Assembly (NCBI RefSeq): GCF_900176205.1
Contig: NZ_LT859959.1
Location: 6,283,001-6,347,000, forward strand
Reading direction: 5' to 3'
DNA from: Bradyrhizobium sp. ORS 285
Lineage (GTDB): Bacteria; Pseudomonadota; Alphaproteobacteria; Rhizobiales; Xanthobacteraceae
DNA length: 64,000 nucleotides
Of the stretch, positions 25,814 through 34,648 are shown one piece after another. The stretch's first letter is position 1. The number at the start of each line of letters is the position of its first letter. The notes under the pieces were generated by a model. The model searched no databases. It saw only the letters and a list, made by a program, of their open reading frames with translations, and was not told the origin of the DNA. The position numbers and the translations under genes are program-made.

Positions 25814-26938
25814 TCAGGCGCCACCCCTAATGCGCCGCTCCTGACCGAGCGGGACAATCCAGCCGCCGGCCCGGTCAGGCCGAGCAAATTCATCGGGATT
25901 CAGTGTCTGGGTGAGGCGAGTGCGCACGGCCTGCGGTTCCGCGTCGATGGCTGCGCGGATGAGATCGCGCTCGATCCCAACGAAGACCGGCCGAAGGTTG
26001 AGGCGTGCGAGCGCCTCCTGGTCGGTGGGGGCGACGTCGGCCTCGGTAATGGGCCCGGCTCGTGTGACGATCCCGCCGATCAGCTCGCCCATGGCGGTCG
26101 CTTTCTCAACCTCCCTTATCGGAGTGGCTTCCAGCAGCGTTCGGGCGCGCCCGAGGTCGTCTTGGAGCCTTCGTGCGAATGGCTGGTGTGTGATGCGGTA
26201 GAGCGCAGCAGCCAGTTCGGCGTGGCCGAGAGGCTTGATCAAATTGGCGATATGCAAGCGCAGAAGCCCGATGAAGAGTGCGTTCTTTTCTTGGGGATCG
26301 ATAGGTTCACCTTCATCAATCGGATCGCGAACCGACAGGTGGGCCTCCGTTGGCCCCGCCGCGACGATGCCCCAGCGCGTGGCGATCGCGATGCGTTTTA
26401 TCGCGACCTTGCGGCCTTGTACTGTGACGTTGATCCGTCCGGCTTGCGTCCACGCCCGGTCCAGCGCTTTCGCGGGGCCTCCGACGTCATGACAGCCCTT
26501 TGCTTCGGCTACTGTCAGGGAGGACAGGTTGGCGGCGCAGGCGATCCAATCGGGCAAATCGCCACGCGACAGGCGCGCGACCTTGACGCGCCGGCGACGA
26601 TCGAGGTCGATCGTTCGGTTGCCGAGATGGGCGAAGATCGAGAGATTGAAGTAGCGTTCAAGATAGGCGCGAGCGACGAACCGTCCGAACAAACCTGACA
26701 GGGCGACTTTGACTTCGCGCGCTTGTCCGAGCGGCTCTTTGAAGATGAACGGCGTTCCAATGCCGGTCGGTGTGAGTAATGCATCGAGGATCGACCACGC
26801 ACCGTAGGCCGCACCCGGCGTCTGCAGCACTTCCCGAATTCCGGCATCCTCGATCTCTGAAACTTCCAAGTCAACGGTGGTGCCGGTGATAGGACTGGCG
26901 CCGGCAGGGTCAAAGCTGTGAAGGAAGGTTCTCGTCAC
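25814..26938 (-). CDS. Unknown protein preceding the zinc-hook ATPase
   Basis: The product is 374 residues, probably from a GTG at 26938 that overlaps the stop of the preceding HipA-like remnant (GTGA). I recognise no family or catalytic motif. It is soluble and rich in basic and hydrophobic residues. One region reads FNLSIFAHLGNRTIDLDRRRRVKVARLSRGDLPDWIACA, and a helical second half ends with GGWIVPLGQERRIRG. It lies 74 bases before the ATPase on the same strand, so the two were probably expressed together. It could be a partner or regulator of the ATPase. Confidence 0.65.
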   Translation of the reverse strand: MTRTFLHSFDPAGASPITGTTVDLEVSEIEDAGIREVLQTPGAAYGAWSILDALLTPTGIGTPFIFKEPLGQAREVKVALSGLFGRFVARAYLERYFNLSIFAHLGNRTIDLDRRRRVKVARLSRGDLPDWIACAANLSSLTVAEAKGCHDVGGPAKALDRAWTQAGRINVTVQGRKVAIKRIAIATRWGIVAAGPTEAHLSVRDPIDEGEPIDPQEKNALFIGLLRLHIANLIKPLGHAELAAALYRITHQPFARRLQDDLGRARTLLEATPIREVEKATAMGELIGGIVTRAGPITEADVAPTDQEALARLNLRPVFVGIERDLIRAAIDAEPQAVRTRLTQTLNPDEFARPDRAGGWIVPLGQERRIRGGA

Positions 26939-27358
26939 AACGCCAGCGCTCGTTTGAGGTCGCCATGGTCGAATGCGCTAGCCATACGGTTGATCTCGGA
27001 AGAGCGGGCACCGACCGTCTTGGCTGTATCGCGCCAGGTTGCGGTCACGGTCGCGACCTCTTCGATGATCCCACGAGCCTGCGCCAGCGTTTAGCCCAAA
27101 GTATTCTGACAGGGCCTCGAGCAAGTCAAGCGAGCAGGTGCCTTCATCGAGATCGATATTCGTCGTCAGCACTCCCGCTTTGAGATAAGTTGGAACGGGG
27201 TTGGGGTCGTATACCGGCGGGAGAGACCCTCGCCCTGTCGCTTCTATCGACTGCCAATCCTTGAACTCGTAGACGAGCTCTCTGATGAGATCCTCGAAGC
27301 GATGCGGTTCCAGATCTTCAAAGTGGATCGGGCCGTATGTGCGGCTGATTCTCGGCAT
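26935..27358 (-). pseudogene. Chimeric remnant: start of an Mrr-like nuclease joined to the end of a HipA-like kinase
   Basis: The first 45 codons (MPRISRTYGPIHFEDLEPHR, then FEDLIRELVYEFKDWQSIEATGR) resemble the N-terminus of restriction-endonuclease-like proteins remembered from similar loci. The sequence then switches to VYDPNPVPTYLKAGVLTTNIDLDEGTCSLDLLEALSEYFGL, typical of the HipA kinase C-terminal region. After a frameshift near 27085 it continues as EEVATVTATWRDTAKT...RMASAFDHGDLKRALAL and stop, again HipA-like. A deletion therefore fused two unrelated genes and the result is frameshifted. No hipB is seen. Confidence 0.6.
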
Positions 27359-27952
27359 GCATCTAAGTTAGCCGCACGAGCAATAGCGGTCATGCGAATC
27401 ACTTGAGGTTTTCCATATTTTTGGTGCCAGGCAGCACCATCCAGCATGGCGATCCCTTAGCGTCCCAAACCCGCACGGGCAGCTGAATCTGAATCTGCTG
27501 TCCATTCCCGACGATGCCGAACTTACCTGCTGGAAGAACCTATTTCGTCGAACTTGACAGCCGCCTTTCATTCTTGGTCATCGAGGTGGAGCGCCTGATG
27601 AGGCTGCTTGATCTCAAGGTCGAGCCTGTCCGTTTAATCATACTGTAAACAATTTCTTCGCAGTTGCTTCGAGTGAGCGTGCGGATGCCGTGTTGCCGCA
27701 GCTCATCCTCGAGGATCCTTAGCCATTATCGACATGATGCCCATTCACTCCACTCCCTTTGATAACTACAACGCGATATCAAGGTGAATGACGCTAGTTG
27801 CAGTCTTCATAAAGTCGACCGCGCGAGCAAACCGGCATATTGGCCATATCGCAGATCGCCTCGATCAAGAGGCGAATAGCCCGACTATGTAGGCCTTCCT
27901 GCCACGCTTCGCTGTGCGATCGTCAGCGTCGTCGATTTCAAGAAAGACTGAT
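27359..27952. other. Gene-free decayed stretch
   Basis: About 590 bases without a credible gene separate the Mrr/HipA remnant from the GIY-YIG gene. Frames on both strands are short and show no family resemblance. It is probably scar tissue from the deletions that removed the middle of the Mrr-like and HipA-like genes. Confidence 0.45.
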
Positions 27953-28399
27953 CTACAGCTTCACTAGCGCCGCGGTGTTTGGACTGTAGACGTAAGAAGT
28001 AATGGACTCATCTTTAATGCGAGCAACAACTTCGTCAATGATATGGAGCGGCACGAGAAACCACTCACGGGGCTTTACCTTACGGCCAAAGCGATCGGGT
28101 ATCTCGACGTCGAGCCGCGCCGTAGCGAAGAACCGATGCAGAAGCGCTTCCAACTTGGTGCGATTGATGTTGATGAGCTTATAGGTGGCGACGATGTCCA
28201 CATCGGCAAACAGAAATGTCGGGTCCGCCTTGGCGTTAGATATGCGGAGAGAAACATCGCCACCCGTGACGCCGATCTTGTGAATGAGGTCGCGATGATG
28301 CGCAAAATAGGGATGACTGGATTGGCTTCGCAGCACATAGATTGTCCCAGTCTCAACGCCTTGGACCGTCGCCTCAATCGTCATCATCGCCCTCGGCAA
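27953..28399 (-). CDS. GIY-YIG nuclease domain (second frame of a split gene)
   Basis: The 148-residue frame carries a GIY-YIG fold of the Mug113/T5orf172 type: GTIYVLRSQSSHPYF (first motif), IHKIGVTGGDVSLRISNA (KIG in place of YIG, followed by the Arg), a helix with the catalytic-type glutamate (NINRTKLEALLHRFF) and REWFLVPLHIIDEVV. Such domains cut DNA. The frame overlaps the end of the upstream frame by 26 bases. From memory, homologues carry both parts in one protein, so either a one-base frameshift or genuine coupled translation separates them here. Confidence 0.75.
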   Translation of the reverse strand: MPRAMMTIEATVQGVETGTIYVLRSQSSHPYFAHHRDLIHKIGVTGGDVSLRISNAKADPTFLFADVDIVATYKLININRTKLEALLHRFFATARLDVEIPDRFGRKVKPREWFLVPLHIIDEVVARIKDESITSYVYSPNTAALVKL

Positions 28400-29162
28400 A
28401 TAGCGGACCGGCCAGGGGATCGGTTATCCTGCGCCCTGAGTCATCGCGATGCAATGCGCGCTGCAACGAGCGCAACAGGATATCGCTCTCGGTGCCGTTG
28501 TCGTAGATCACGCGCAGGCGACTGTCGCGGCGATCATACTCCGTCTCAAATTCCTTGCCCACGTCGGCGACGTAAGCCATCTGCCCATTGATAATGAAGA
28601 ACTCGCCCTGCTTGATGCCGGCCATCTTTGCGTAGCGGCGGGTCTTACGGAGGCCACCTTTTAGGTCCTGGCGGATGGCATTGAACAGAGGTTCAAACAA
28701 CTCGAAATCATCGCACTTCGTTCGCTCGCCGATCTCCTCGGCAGCGCGCACTTCCGCGCGTGGCTTGACGTGTTTGAGCTGGGTTACGTCATCGGCGCGG
28801 ACCGCGTCACTGTCCATCTCCAATTCCTCGAGCAGAGCCTCGTCGCCCAGCTCCTCGTCGCTCAGAATAGGTTCATCCGTCGCAGCGCCGAGGAGGCCAA
28901 GCTTATCGAAGGGCTGCAGCAATGGACGAAAGCGCCTCAATGCTCTCAATCTGTCCAACCGCACGGCATAAAGCCGCTCAAAGATGTCGCGGCCTTGCCC
29001 ATGCTCCGGGGCATGCCCGTGCTCGTGGACGAACTTCATGATCTCTTCGAACCCGGCGATGACGCGCGCCTCCTCACGCGTGTGTCCACCGGAACCCGCC
29101 TGGTCGTCATCAAGCTCCAGTTCGCGCGCGAGCTCGTCGAGATCATGCTCGTCACTCATCAT
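28374..29162 (-). CDS. N-terminal part of the GIY-YIG nuclease protein (first frame)
   Basis: The product is 262 residues from ATG 29162, which overlaps the helicase stop. The beginning is acidic (MSDEHDLDELARELELDDDQ). A helical middle follows, and residues 175-262 (AIRQDLKGGLRKTRRYAKMAGIKQGEFFIINGQMAYVADVGKEF...RVIYDNGTESDILLRSLQRAL) form a conserved module. From memory this module precedes the GIY-YIG domain in single-chain homologues. The frame ends in an Asp run (FAEGDDDD) just where the nuclease frame begins. It is coupled to the helicase upstream. Confidence 0.7.
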   Translation of the reverse strand: MMSDEHDLDELARELELDDDQAGSGGHTREEARVIAGFEEIMKFVHEHGHAPEHGQGRDIFERLYAVRLDRLRALRRFRPLLQPFDKLGLLGAATDEPILSDEELGDEALLEELEMDSDAVRADDVTQLKHVKPRAEVRAAEEIGERTKCDDFELFEPLFNAIRQDLKGGLRKTRRYAKMAGIKQGEFFIINGQMAYVADVGKEFETEYDRRDSRLRVIYDNGTESDILLRSLQRALHRDDSGRRITDPLAGPLFAEGDDDD

Positions 29163-31239
29163 AAGCACCTGAAGCCTTGTGCTTGCCGAACGCCAAGCGG
29201 CCCTCTGCAAGACGCTTCTCCCACGCGTCATTAGACGTGATGTCAGGCAGCCTTCCACGCTCCTTCTTGAACTTCACCGCTCGCACCGCCAAGTCACGCG
29301 CCTCCTCTGCCGGAATCGTCGTTCGCTTCGCGGCGATGGCCTCCTGCACCTGCTTCAATATCTTAGGATCCAAGGTTTTAGACAGAATGGCAAAAGCGGG
29401 ACCGAAAGGGTTGATCCGATCGATCATATCGATGTCGAGGTCGCGCACATTCACGAAACGTCGAACACCATCGATGAAGGCCGTGTTTGCGACTGGATCG
29501 CCGCCGCCGATTTCTCCAGGACCATTCGTCGTCGCCCCGCCTTCCGCCGCCTTCCGGGCTTGTTGCACAAGTGTAAGCGCGGCAACTGCGCGCTGCCGGA
29601 TCGCTTCGCGGTCGGTCTCGGTCAGATCCGGGTACTTGTCCCTGACGATGTCTCCCATCTTGAGCTGGGTGAGTTCCTCGGGAACTGTATCCTCGTCGAA
29701 CAGACCGCGTTCGACAGTCCGCGTATCCTGTACGAAGGCTGTGATGACTTCATTGATATCCTCCTGGCATATGCGGGCCGCTTCCGCGCTCTCGGGTTCC
29801 ACAAGTCCCTTGATCTCAATGTGAAACTGCCCCGTCGCTTCATCGAAGCCGACATTGCTACCTCCCGGCTTATAGCCACCTTCGCCGTAGTCATATCCGT
29901 CAAGGCGACCATCGTCTGTATTGCGCGGCGTAAAATTGAAACGTGGTGCCAGAACCTGCTCCATGAGCAAGCTGGCGGCGATAGCCTTCAATGTGTCGTT
30001 AACGGCGTCAACGACCGTATCCTCCGCCGCATCCGGTTCTGCGATGAGGTTAGTAAATCGCGCTTTGGGCTTGCCGGGAGCGTCCCGTGTGGCGCGGCCG
30101 ATGATTTGGATGATCTCGGTTAGACTGTTCCGATAGCCGATGGTCAGCGCGTGCTCACACCAGATCCAATCGAACCCTTCTTTAGCCATACCAAGAGCAA
30201 TAATGATGTCGACGTGGTCGCGATTGTTCTTCTGCGCTGGGTCTTTTAATGCAGCGATAGTCCTGGCCTGCCGAGCGGGATCAACGAGGTCTGCGATACG
30301 CAAGATGCGCCCATCGGGGCGCTCAACGAGATGAAAGCCCGTCAAGACGTCTTCGCCCTTCCAGGTGCCGAGCGCATGCATGATCTCCTCCGTCTCACGG
30401 AGCTTATCACCAAGGCTCTCCCGCGAGTTTACATTCGGGATATGCACGATGGTCTTTTTGTCTGGATCGAGTACCTTGTCGACCGCATCGGTGTAGCGGC
30501 CGGAGTAAAAGAAATAGCCGAGATCGAGCTGCTTCAGATGCTCGTAACCATTGAGCTGTTCGTAATAAGTGTACGTGACTGTCTGAAACTTGATCTCGTC
30601 CTCGGGGGCAAGCACTGGGACGGCATCACCACGAAAATACGAACCAGTCATCGCGATGATCTGGACCTTGTCGCGCGCCAGGAAAGCGCCGAGCTGCGTA
30701 CCTAGCACATTGTCGCCGCTGGCCGATACGTGATGGAATTCGTCGATCGCGATCAACCGGCCATCGAAGGCTTCGATACCGAGTTCCTCTACGGCGAAGC
30801 GAAACGTCGCGTGCGTGCAGACAAGCGCTTTATCACTTGATGCCAAGAATTCTCGGACTGCGGCAACCTTTGATCTTGCTACGCGGACATCGTCAGCACC
30901 CGGTGCATTGCACAAGCTCCACTGCGGCGCGACGTTCCAATCGTATGGGAAGCCGAATTTACTCAGTGGCTCATCGGCAAAGCTGCCGCCAATTGAACGC
31001 TCCGGTACGACGACGATGGCCTGCTTAACGTCCTGGTTGTTGAGTTTGTCCAGCGCGATAAACATCAAAGCGCGAGACTTACCCGACGCCGGCGGTGACT
31101 TGATCAGCAGATATTGTTCGCCGCGCTTGGCGTAGGCGCGCTCCTGCATAGTGCGCATACCGAGTTCGTTTGCCTTCGTGGAGGCGCCTGTCTGTCCGTA
31201 CTGAACCGAGACGGAGGGAGGTGTTATCTTCGCAGTCAT
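29152..31239 (-). CDS. SF2 DEAD/DEAH-type helicase of a restriction-like system
   Basis: The product is 695 residues. Helicase motifs are Walker A SPPASGKS (48-55), DExH box AIDEFHH (165-170), the TGS motif III (198-200) and motif VI QIIGRATRD (378-386). The C-terminal 300 residues are not recognised. The start lies one base after the methyltransferase stop, and the end overlaps the nuclease gene, so methyltransferase, helicase and nuclease form one operon. By analogy to type I/III and DISARM-like systems it should translocate on or remodel DNA during discrimination of foreign DNA. Confidence 0.85.
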   Translation of the reverse strand: MTAKITPPSVSVQYGQTGASTKANELGMRTMQERAYAKRGEQYLLIKSPPASGKSRALMFIALDKLNNQDVKQAIVVVPERSIGGSFADEPLSKFGFPYDWNVAPQWSLCNAPGADDVRVARSKVAAVREFLASSDKALVCTHATFRFAVEELGIEAFDGRLIAIDEFHHVSASGDNVLGTQLGAFLARDKVQIIAMTGSYFRGDAVPVLAPEDEIKFQTVTYTYYEQLNGYEHLKQLDLGYFFYSGRYTDAVDKVLDPDKKTIVHIPNVNSRESLGDKLRETEEIMHALGTWKGEDVLTGFHLVERPDGRILRIADLVDPARQARTIAALKDPAQKNNRDHVDIIIALGMAKEGFDWIWCEHALTIGYRNSLTEIIQIIGRATRDAPGKPKARFTNLIAEPDAAEDTVVDAVNDTLKAIAASLLMEQVLAPRFNFTPRNTDDGRLDGYDYGEGGYKPGGSNVGFDEATGQFHIEIKGLVEPESAEAARICQEDINEVITAFVQDTRTVERGLFDEDTVPEELTQLKMGDIVRDKYPDLTETDREAIRQRAVAALTLVQQARKAAEGGATTNGPGEIGGGDPVANTAFIDGVRRFVNVRDLDIDMIDRINPFGPAFAILSKTLDPKILKQVQEAIAAKRTTIPAEEARDLAVRAVKFKKERGRLPDITSNDAWEKRLAEGRLAFGKHKASGAYDE

Positions 31240-31240
31240 A

Positions 31241-34045
31241 TTAGGCAGCTCCCCTCTTCGCCCTTTTTGGCTTCACGCCGCCTTCCGCCCTAGCTGTCAT
31301 CTTCGTGTACATATCGAATAGCTTTTCGAGCCGTTCGGTGTCGTTCTTGAAGCGGCGGCCGATGTATATTCGTTCAAGCGTCTCGTCGTTCTTGTCATGA
31401 GCGGCGCGCAGATTGTCGGGCATCTTCTCGGGATCGTAGAGATCGGCTATAGTGGCGGGGAAATGCGCCTCACGCGCGAGCAGGATGTCTTCAGCGCAGC
31501 CCGTCAGCTCCGCCTTCTGGTTCGTGGTCAGCGGCGGCAAAGGAAAGGTATTCCAGCCGAGATTACTGGCGTAGCGGTATCGTGTCTCTAGCTTTCCACA
31601 AATTGTTGCGATCCACGCTAAATGAAGCTTTGAACTTAACACCGAGAAGTCAACTAAATTCGGATCGTAGATCACGTGACCCAGATGGGTGATCACCGCG
31701 TCGTTTTTAAGTAGCCCTACCGGCAGATATTCACGTCGCTCTGACGACACCTGGGGTATTAAAATTTGGCATTTCTTTGCTTCATGGCGATATCGGAATT
31801 GATGCGGTCGAGCAACCAAGGTTCGCGCAACTTCACCCCCGTCTTTGCGATATTGCAGAACAGATTGAACTCGCGGACCACTAAACGGATGGGAGGTGGC
31901 AAAGGCGATATCATCGTCGGCAAACCAAAGACAATATCGGCTTACGCCATCGACAAGTTCTGTAGTACCAAGAACTCTTCTAACCTTGCTGGATAGCTCG
32001 GGATAGTTGACGCGTACGGACTGAGCCTCCTCCGGCGTCAGAAATAGATGTCCCTCGTCGTAAGCAGCGTTCCCCGTAATCATGCGGGAGAGAGAATTCA
32101 AATTCCGACTGCTCGGCTCGACAATGACATTTGCGCCGTCAAGGAGATAGAAATTGATGTTTGATACGAGGCGGCGAATGCCCTCGGAAAGAATGGCCTT
32201 AGGAGCAGCGGTGCGTTTCCGAAGTCCAATGATCGTGCACGACACGCCTGCATTATTCTGCGCGTTATTCGCCCATTTGAACGGTTCGTAACAAAACGCA
32301 ATCTCGCAGTTAGCTTTTTGTATGAGCGGCCAAAACGTCGGCACATGCGTGCCCTGGCAGATAGAGTTGGTTGTGACAAGCGCCGATCTCGTCGCGATGG
32401 ACAAATAATCCGCAGATTTCAGGAAGAACGCGCATACGTAATCGAGATTCTTATATTGGTCCGATCGGCCACGGAAAACCGTGGCTATATCTGCTTTTTG
32501 GTCCCGGTCTTGCTTTTTTCCACCGAGATAGGGGGGATTGCCGCAAACATACGTCTCACCCTCCGGCTCCGCGGGGGCGTCCGATGCTAACCGACCAATT
32601 GGGCTCCCTAGATCCTCCTCAATCGCACTCGCAGGCTTGTGAGGCGGACACACCTCCGACCAGTTCTCTCGTAGTGCGTTGCCCGTTTTGATGCGGCCCG
32701 TGTCGTGGAGCGGCAACACCATGTCTCGAGCTTCTTTCTGCCCGATGTAATTCACATCGCTTTGAAATTCTGCGATGAGAAGCGCCAGTCGCGCGATTTC
32801 GGCGGCAAAACTCTTTATCTCGATGCCATAGAAGTTCGTGAGGGGGATGGCGCTGCGCTCTCCATGATAGCTCACGAGATCCAACAACTCTTCGTCGGAG
32901 CCCGTCCCACCTTGTAGGCGAATGATAATACGACGCTCGATTTCGCGCATCTGTCTGTATGCGATGACGAGGAAGTTCCCGGAGCCGCAAGCCGGATCGA
33001 ACACGCGGATGCGAGCGAGTCGCTTTCGGAGGTTCTGGAGCTTTCGCCTGTTGTCAGCCGCTTCCTCTAGCTTCTCCCGGAGATCATCAAGGAACAAAGG
33101 GTTGAGCACTTTTAGAATATTCGGCACGCTTGTGTAATGCATGCCCAACTCACCGCGCTCATCCTCGTCCGCGACGGCCTGTATCATCGAGCCGAAAATA
33201 TCTGGGTTGATCTCCCTCCACGTCAGCGATCCGGCATTCAAGAGATAGGAGCGCGCGATGCGCGAGAACCTTGGCACCTCATTGCGCTTCGTGAACAGCC
33301 CACCATTGACATAGGGAAAGTCGTCGGCGAAGGGGCGGACCTTGGCCCGGGATCGATTCTCGATCTTGGTGTCCATCGCCCGGAACAGCTCGGCAATGAC
33401 CTCGTGCGTGTTGCTGGAGTCGCTGGCGGTAAACTGCTCGATGGCTTTCGTGAAAAGGTGGTCGCCCTTGAAGATGCCGGTGCTCTCGGCAAAGAAGCAG
33501 AAGATGAGGCGAGCCATGAATTGGTTGAGATCGGCGCGCCTGGCTTCTCCGTCCCAATCAGGATTTTCCTTAAGCAACTCGACATAGAGCTTGTTGAGCT
33601 TGTTAGTCGCCCGGATGTCGATAGGGTTGTCTTTGATTTGCCGGATGGCCGAGATGCCGGCAAGCGGCAGCATCAAGCCAAAAGCCTTGGGCAGATCGGT
33701 GAACTTGCAGACCTTGGCTTCTCCAGTCGCGAGTTCTTCGACCTCAAGCATGTCGCCATCGGTCGCTAGTACGAACTTGGCCTTCGCTTTTTGAGTCGCT
33801 GGACTCAATCTCAGCGTTTTCAGGGTCTCGCTGACGGCACCTGCCGCGCATACAGCAATGTGAATATTGCTGCGCTGGAGCACCCAGCCATCCTTATCGG
33901 AGGCGTTAGACGTGCCGGACCGGAGGCGCTTGAGCGTAGTCTCCTTGTTACCAAACGCTTCCAACAGCCTGAATGGGAACTCAACCGCGTCGAATGGTTC
34001 AGCCGCCAGTTGGGTGATGGCCTCCTCGATGTCGGTAGCCTTCAT
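31241..34045 (-). CDS. N6-adenine DNA methyltransferase, MmeI/DrmMI-like
   Basis: The product is 934 residues from ATG 34045 (MKATDIEEAI). The SAM motif I is VFDPACGSGNFLV (348-360), and the catalytic motif IV is GNPPYLGGK (502-510), which marks N6-adenine methylation. HYTSVPNILKVLNP (about 303-316) and VNGGLF fit the MmeI-like class. The N-terminal 300 residues are helical with no clear PD-(D/E)xK site, and residues 600-900 should hold target recognition. It is the first gene of the methyltransferase-helicase-nuclease operon and should mark self DNA. The codon mix and lower GC suggest transfer. Confidence 0.87.
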   Translation of the reverse strand: MKATDIEEAITQLAAEPFDAVEFPFRLLEAFGNKETTLKRLRSGTSNASDKDGWVLQRSNIHIAVCAAGAVSETLKTLRLSPATQKAKAKFVLATDGDMLEVEELATGEAKVCKFTDLPKAFGLMLPLAGISAIRQIKDNPIDIRATNKLNKLYVELLKENPDWDGEARRADLNQFMARLIFCFFAESTGIFKGDHLFTKAIEQFTASDSSNTHEVIAELFRAMDTKIENRSRAKVRPFADDFPYVNGGLFTKRNEVPRFSRIARSYLLNAGSLTWREINPDIFGSMIQAVADEDERGELGMHYTSVPNILKVLNPLFLDDLREKLEEAADNRRKLQNLRKRLARIRVFDPACGSGNFLVIAYRQMREIERRIIIRLQGGTGSDEELLDLVSYHGERSAIPLTNFYGIEIKSFAAEIARLALLIAEFQSDVNYIGQKEARDMVLPLHDTGRIKTGNALRENWSEVCPPHKPASAIEEDLGSPIGRLASDAPAEPEGETYVCGNPPYLGGKKQDRDQKADIATVFRGRSDQYKNLDYVCAFFLKSADYLSIATRSALVTTNSICQGTHVPTFWPLIQKANCEIAFCYEPFKWANNAQNNAGVSCTIIGLRKRTAAPKAILSEGIRRLVSNINFYLLDGANVIVEPSSRNLNSLSRMITGNAAYDEGHLFLTPEEAQSVRVNYPELSSKVRRVLGTTELVDGVSRYCLWFADDDIAFATSHPFSGPRVQSVLQYRKDGGEVARTLVARPHQFRYRHEAKKCQILIPQVSSERREYLPVGLLKNDAVITHLGHVIYDPNLVDFSVLSSKLHLAWIATICGKLETRYRYASNLGWNTFPLPPLTTNQKAELTGCAEDILLAREAHFPATIADLYDPEKMPDNLRAAHDKNDETLERIYIGRRFKNDTERLEKLFDMYTKMTARAEGGVKPKRAKRGAA

Positions 34046-34395
34046 CTGACGCGAGCTTCCCGTGTCGACTGCGAACACGGAGCGCATCGGACTAGAGCGC
34101 TGTTCCAAAGCGGCACAGGCACTCGTAAATTCGTATCGCGGGAGCCTCCGGAGCGCAGCACCGCTGCCTATCCAGCGATCATCGCTACAACGCCGGCCCG
34201 CAGATGTGAAGGGATCAGGCGGGACACCAGGGCTTTTTCACCACTATCCTGCTCTACATCGCTCATACGCCGATGCAGACGTCATGCGGACCCAGGACAG
34301 CGCTTCCTACAAGCGTTGAAGCGTCGGCGCGCGACCATGCGCGCGGAAATTACAAAGCGATTTCAATCACATAAGTGTCCGCGCTTTTTATTCAA

Positions 34396-34422
34396 TGCGC
34401 CCGAGAGATTCGAACTCCTGCG
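34396..34422 (-). tRNA. tRNA 3'-end fragment (tRNA-Arg-like), not an intact tRNA
   Basis: Read on the minus strand the bases give GCAGGAGTTCGAATCTCTCG then GGCGCA. This is a T-arm (TTCGAAT loop with imperfect GGAG/CTCTC stem) followed by an acceptor-like GGGCGCA, as in bacterial tRNA-Arg. Upstream bases form no anticodon arm, so only the 3' end is present. Such fragments are left as att sites by tyrosine-integrase islands. Confidence 0.45.
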
Positions 34423-34497
34423 CCATCGGCCGGTCCGTGATCCATCTCGTCCGTCCCGGGCGTTTAGACCGGGACGGTGAGTGAGTTATGACAGAAG

Positions 34498-34519
34498 TGG
34501 TTGCGGGGAGACGCAACCA
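34498..34519. repeat. Hairpin containing the candidate right attachment core
   Basis: TGGTTGCG (34498-34505) and CGCAACCA (34512-34519) are perfect complements around a six-base loop. The first 12 bases, TGGTTGCGGGGA, repeat the sequence at 9845-9856 exactly and in the same orientation. This could be the other junction of the serine-recombinase island, or simply a chance hairpin. Confidence 0.4.
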
Positions 34520-34648
34520 CCGATACCGACATTCGCTGATGGTGGCGATTTGATCAGCTAATGGCGCGATGGGACCCCGGTTCCTGGAATGGCGCCAAGC
34601 GAATAAGTTGCGCAATCAGGGCTGACGGCAGCTCTGTCCTGCCGATCT

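Larger units (their letters stand above)
34046..34648. other. Intergenic stretch upstream of the methyltransferase, right island edge
   Basis: About 600 bases carry no gene. They should contain the methyltransferase promoter, though no clear consensus is seen. They include the tRNA-like fragment at 34396 and the hairpin with the att-like repeat at 34498, so they probably cover the right boundary of the island. Confidence 0.5.

Noticed and set aside
31241..34045. The methyltransferase operon considered as class 1 DISARM
   Set aside because: The methyltransferase resembles DrmMI, but drmA, drmB, drmC and the SNF2-type drmD are not present, and a GIY-YIG nuclease takes their place.
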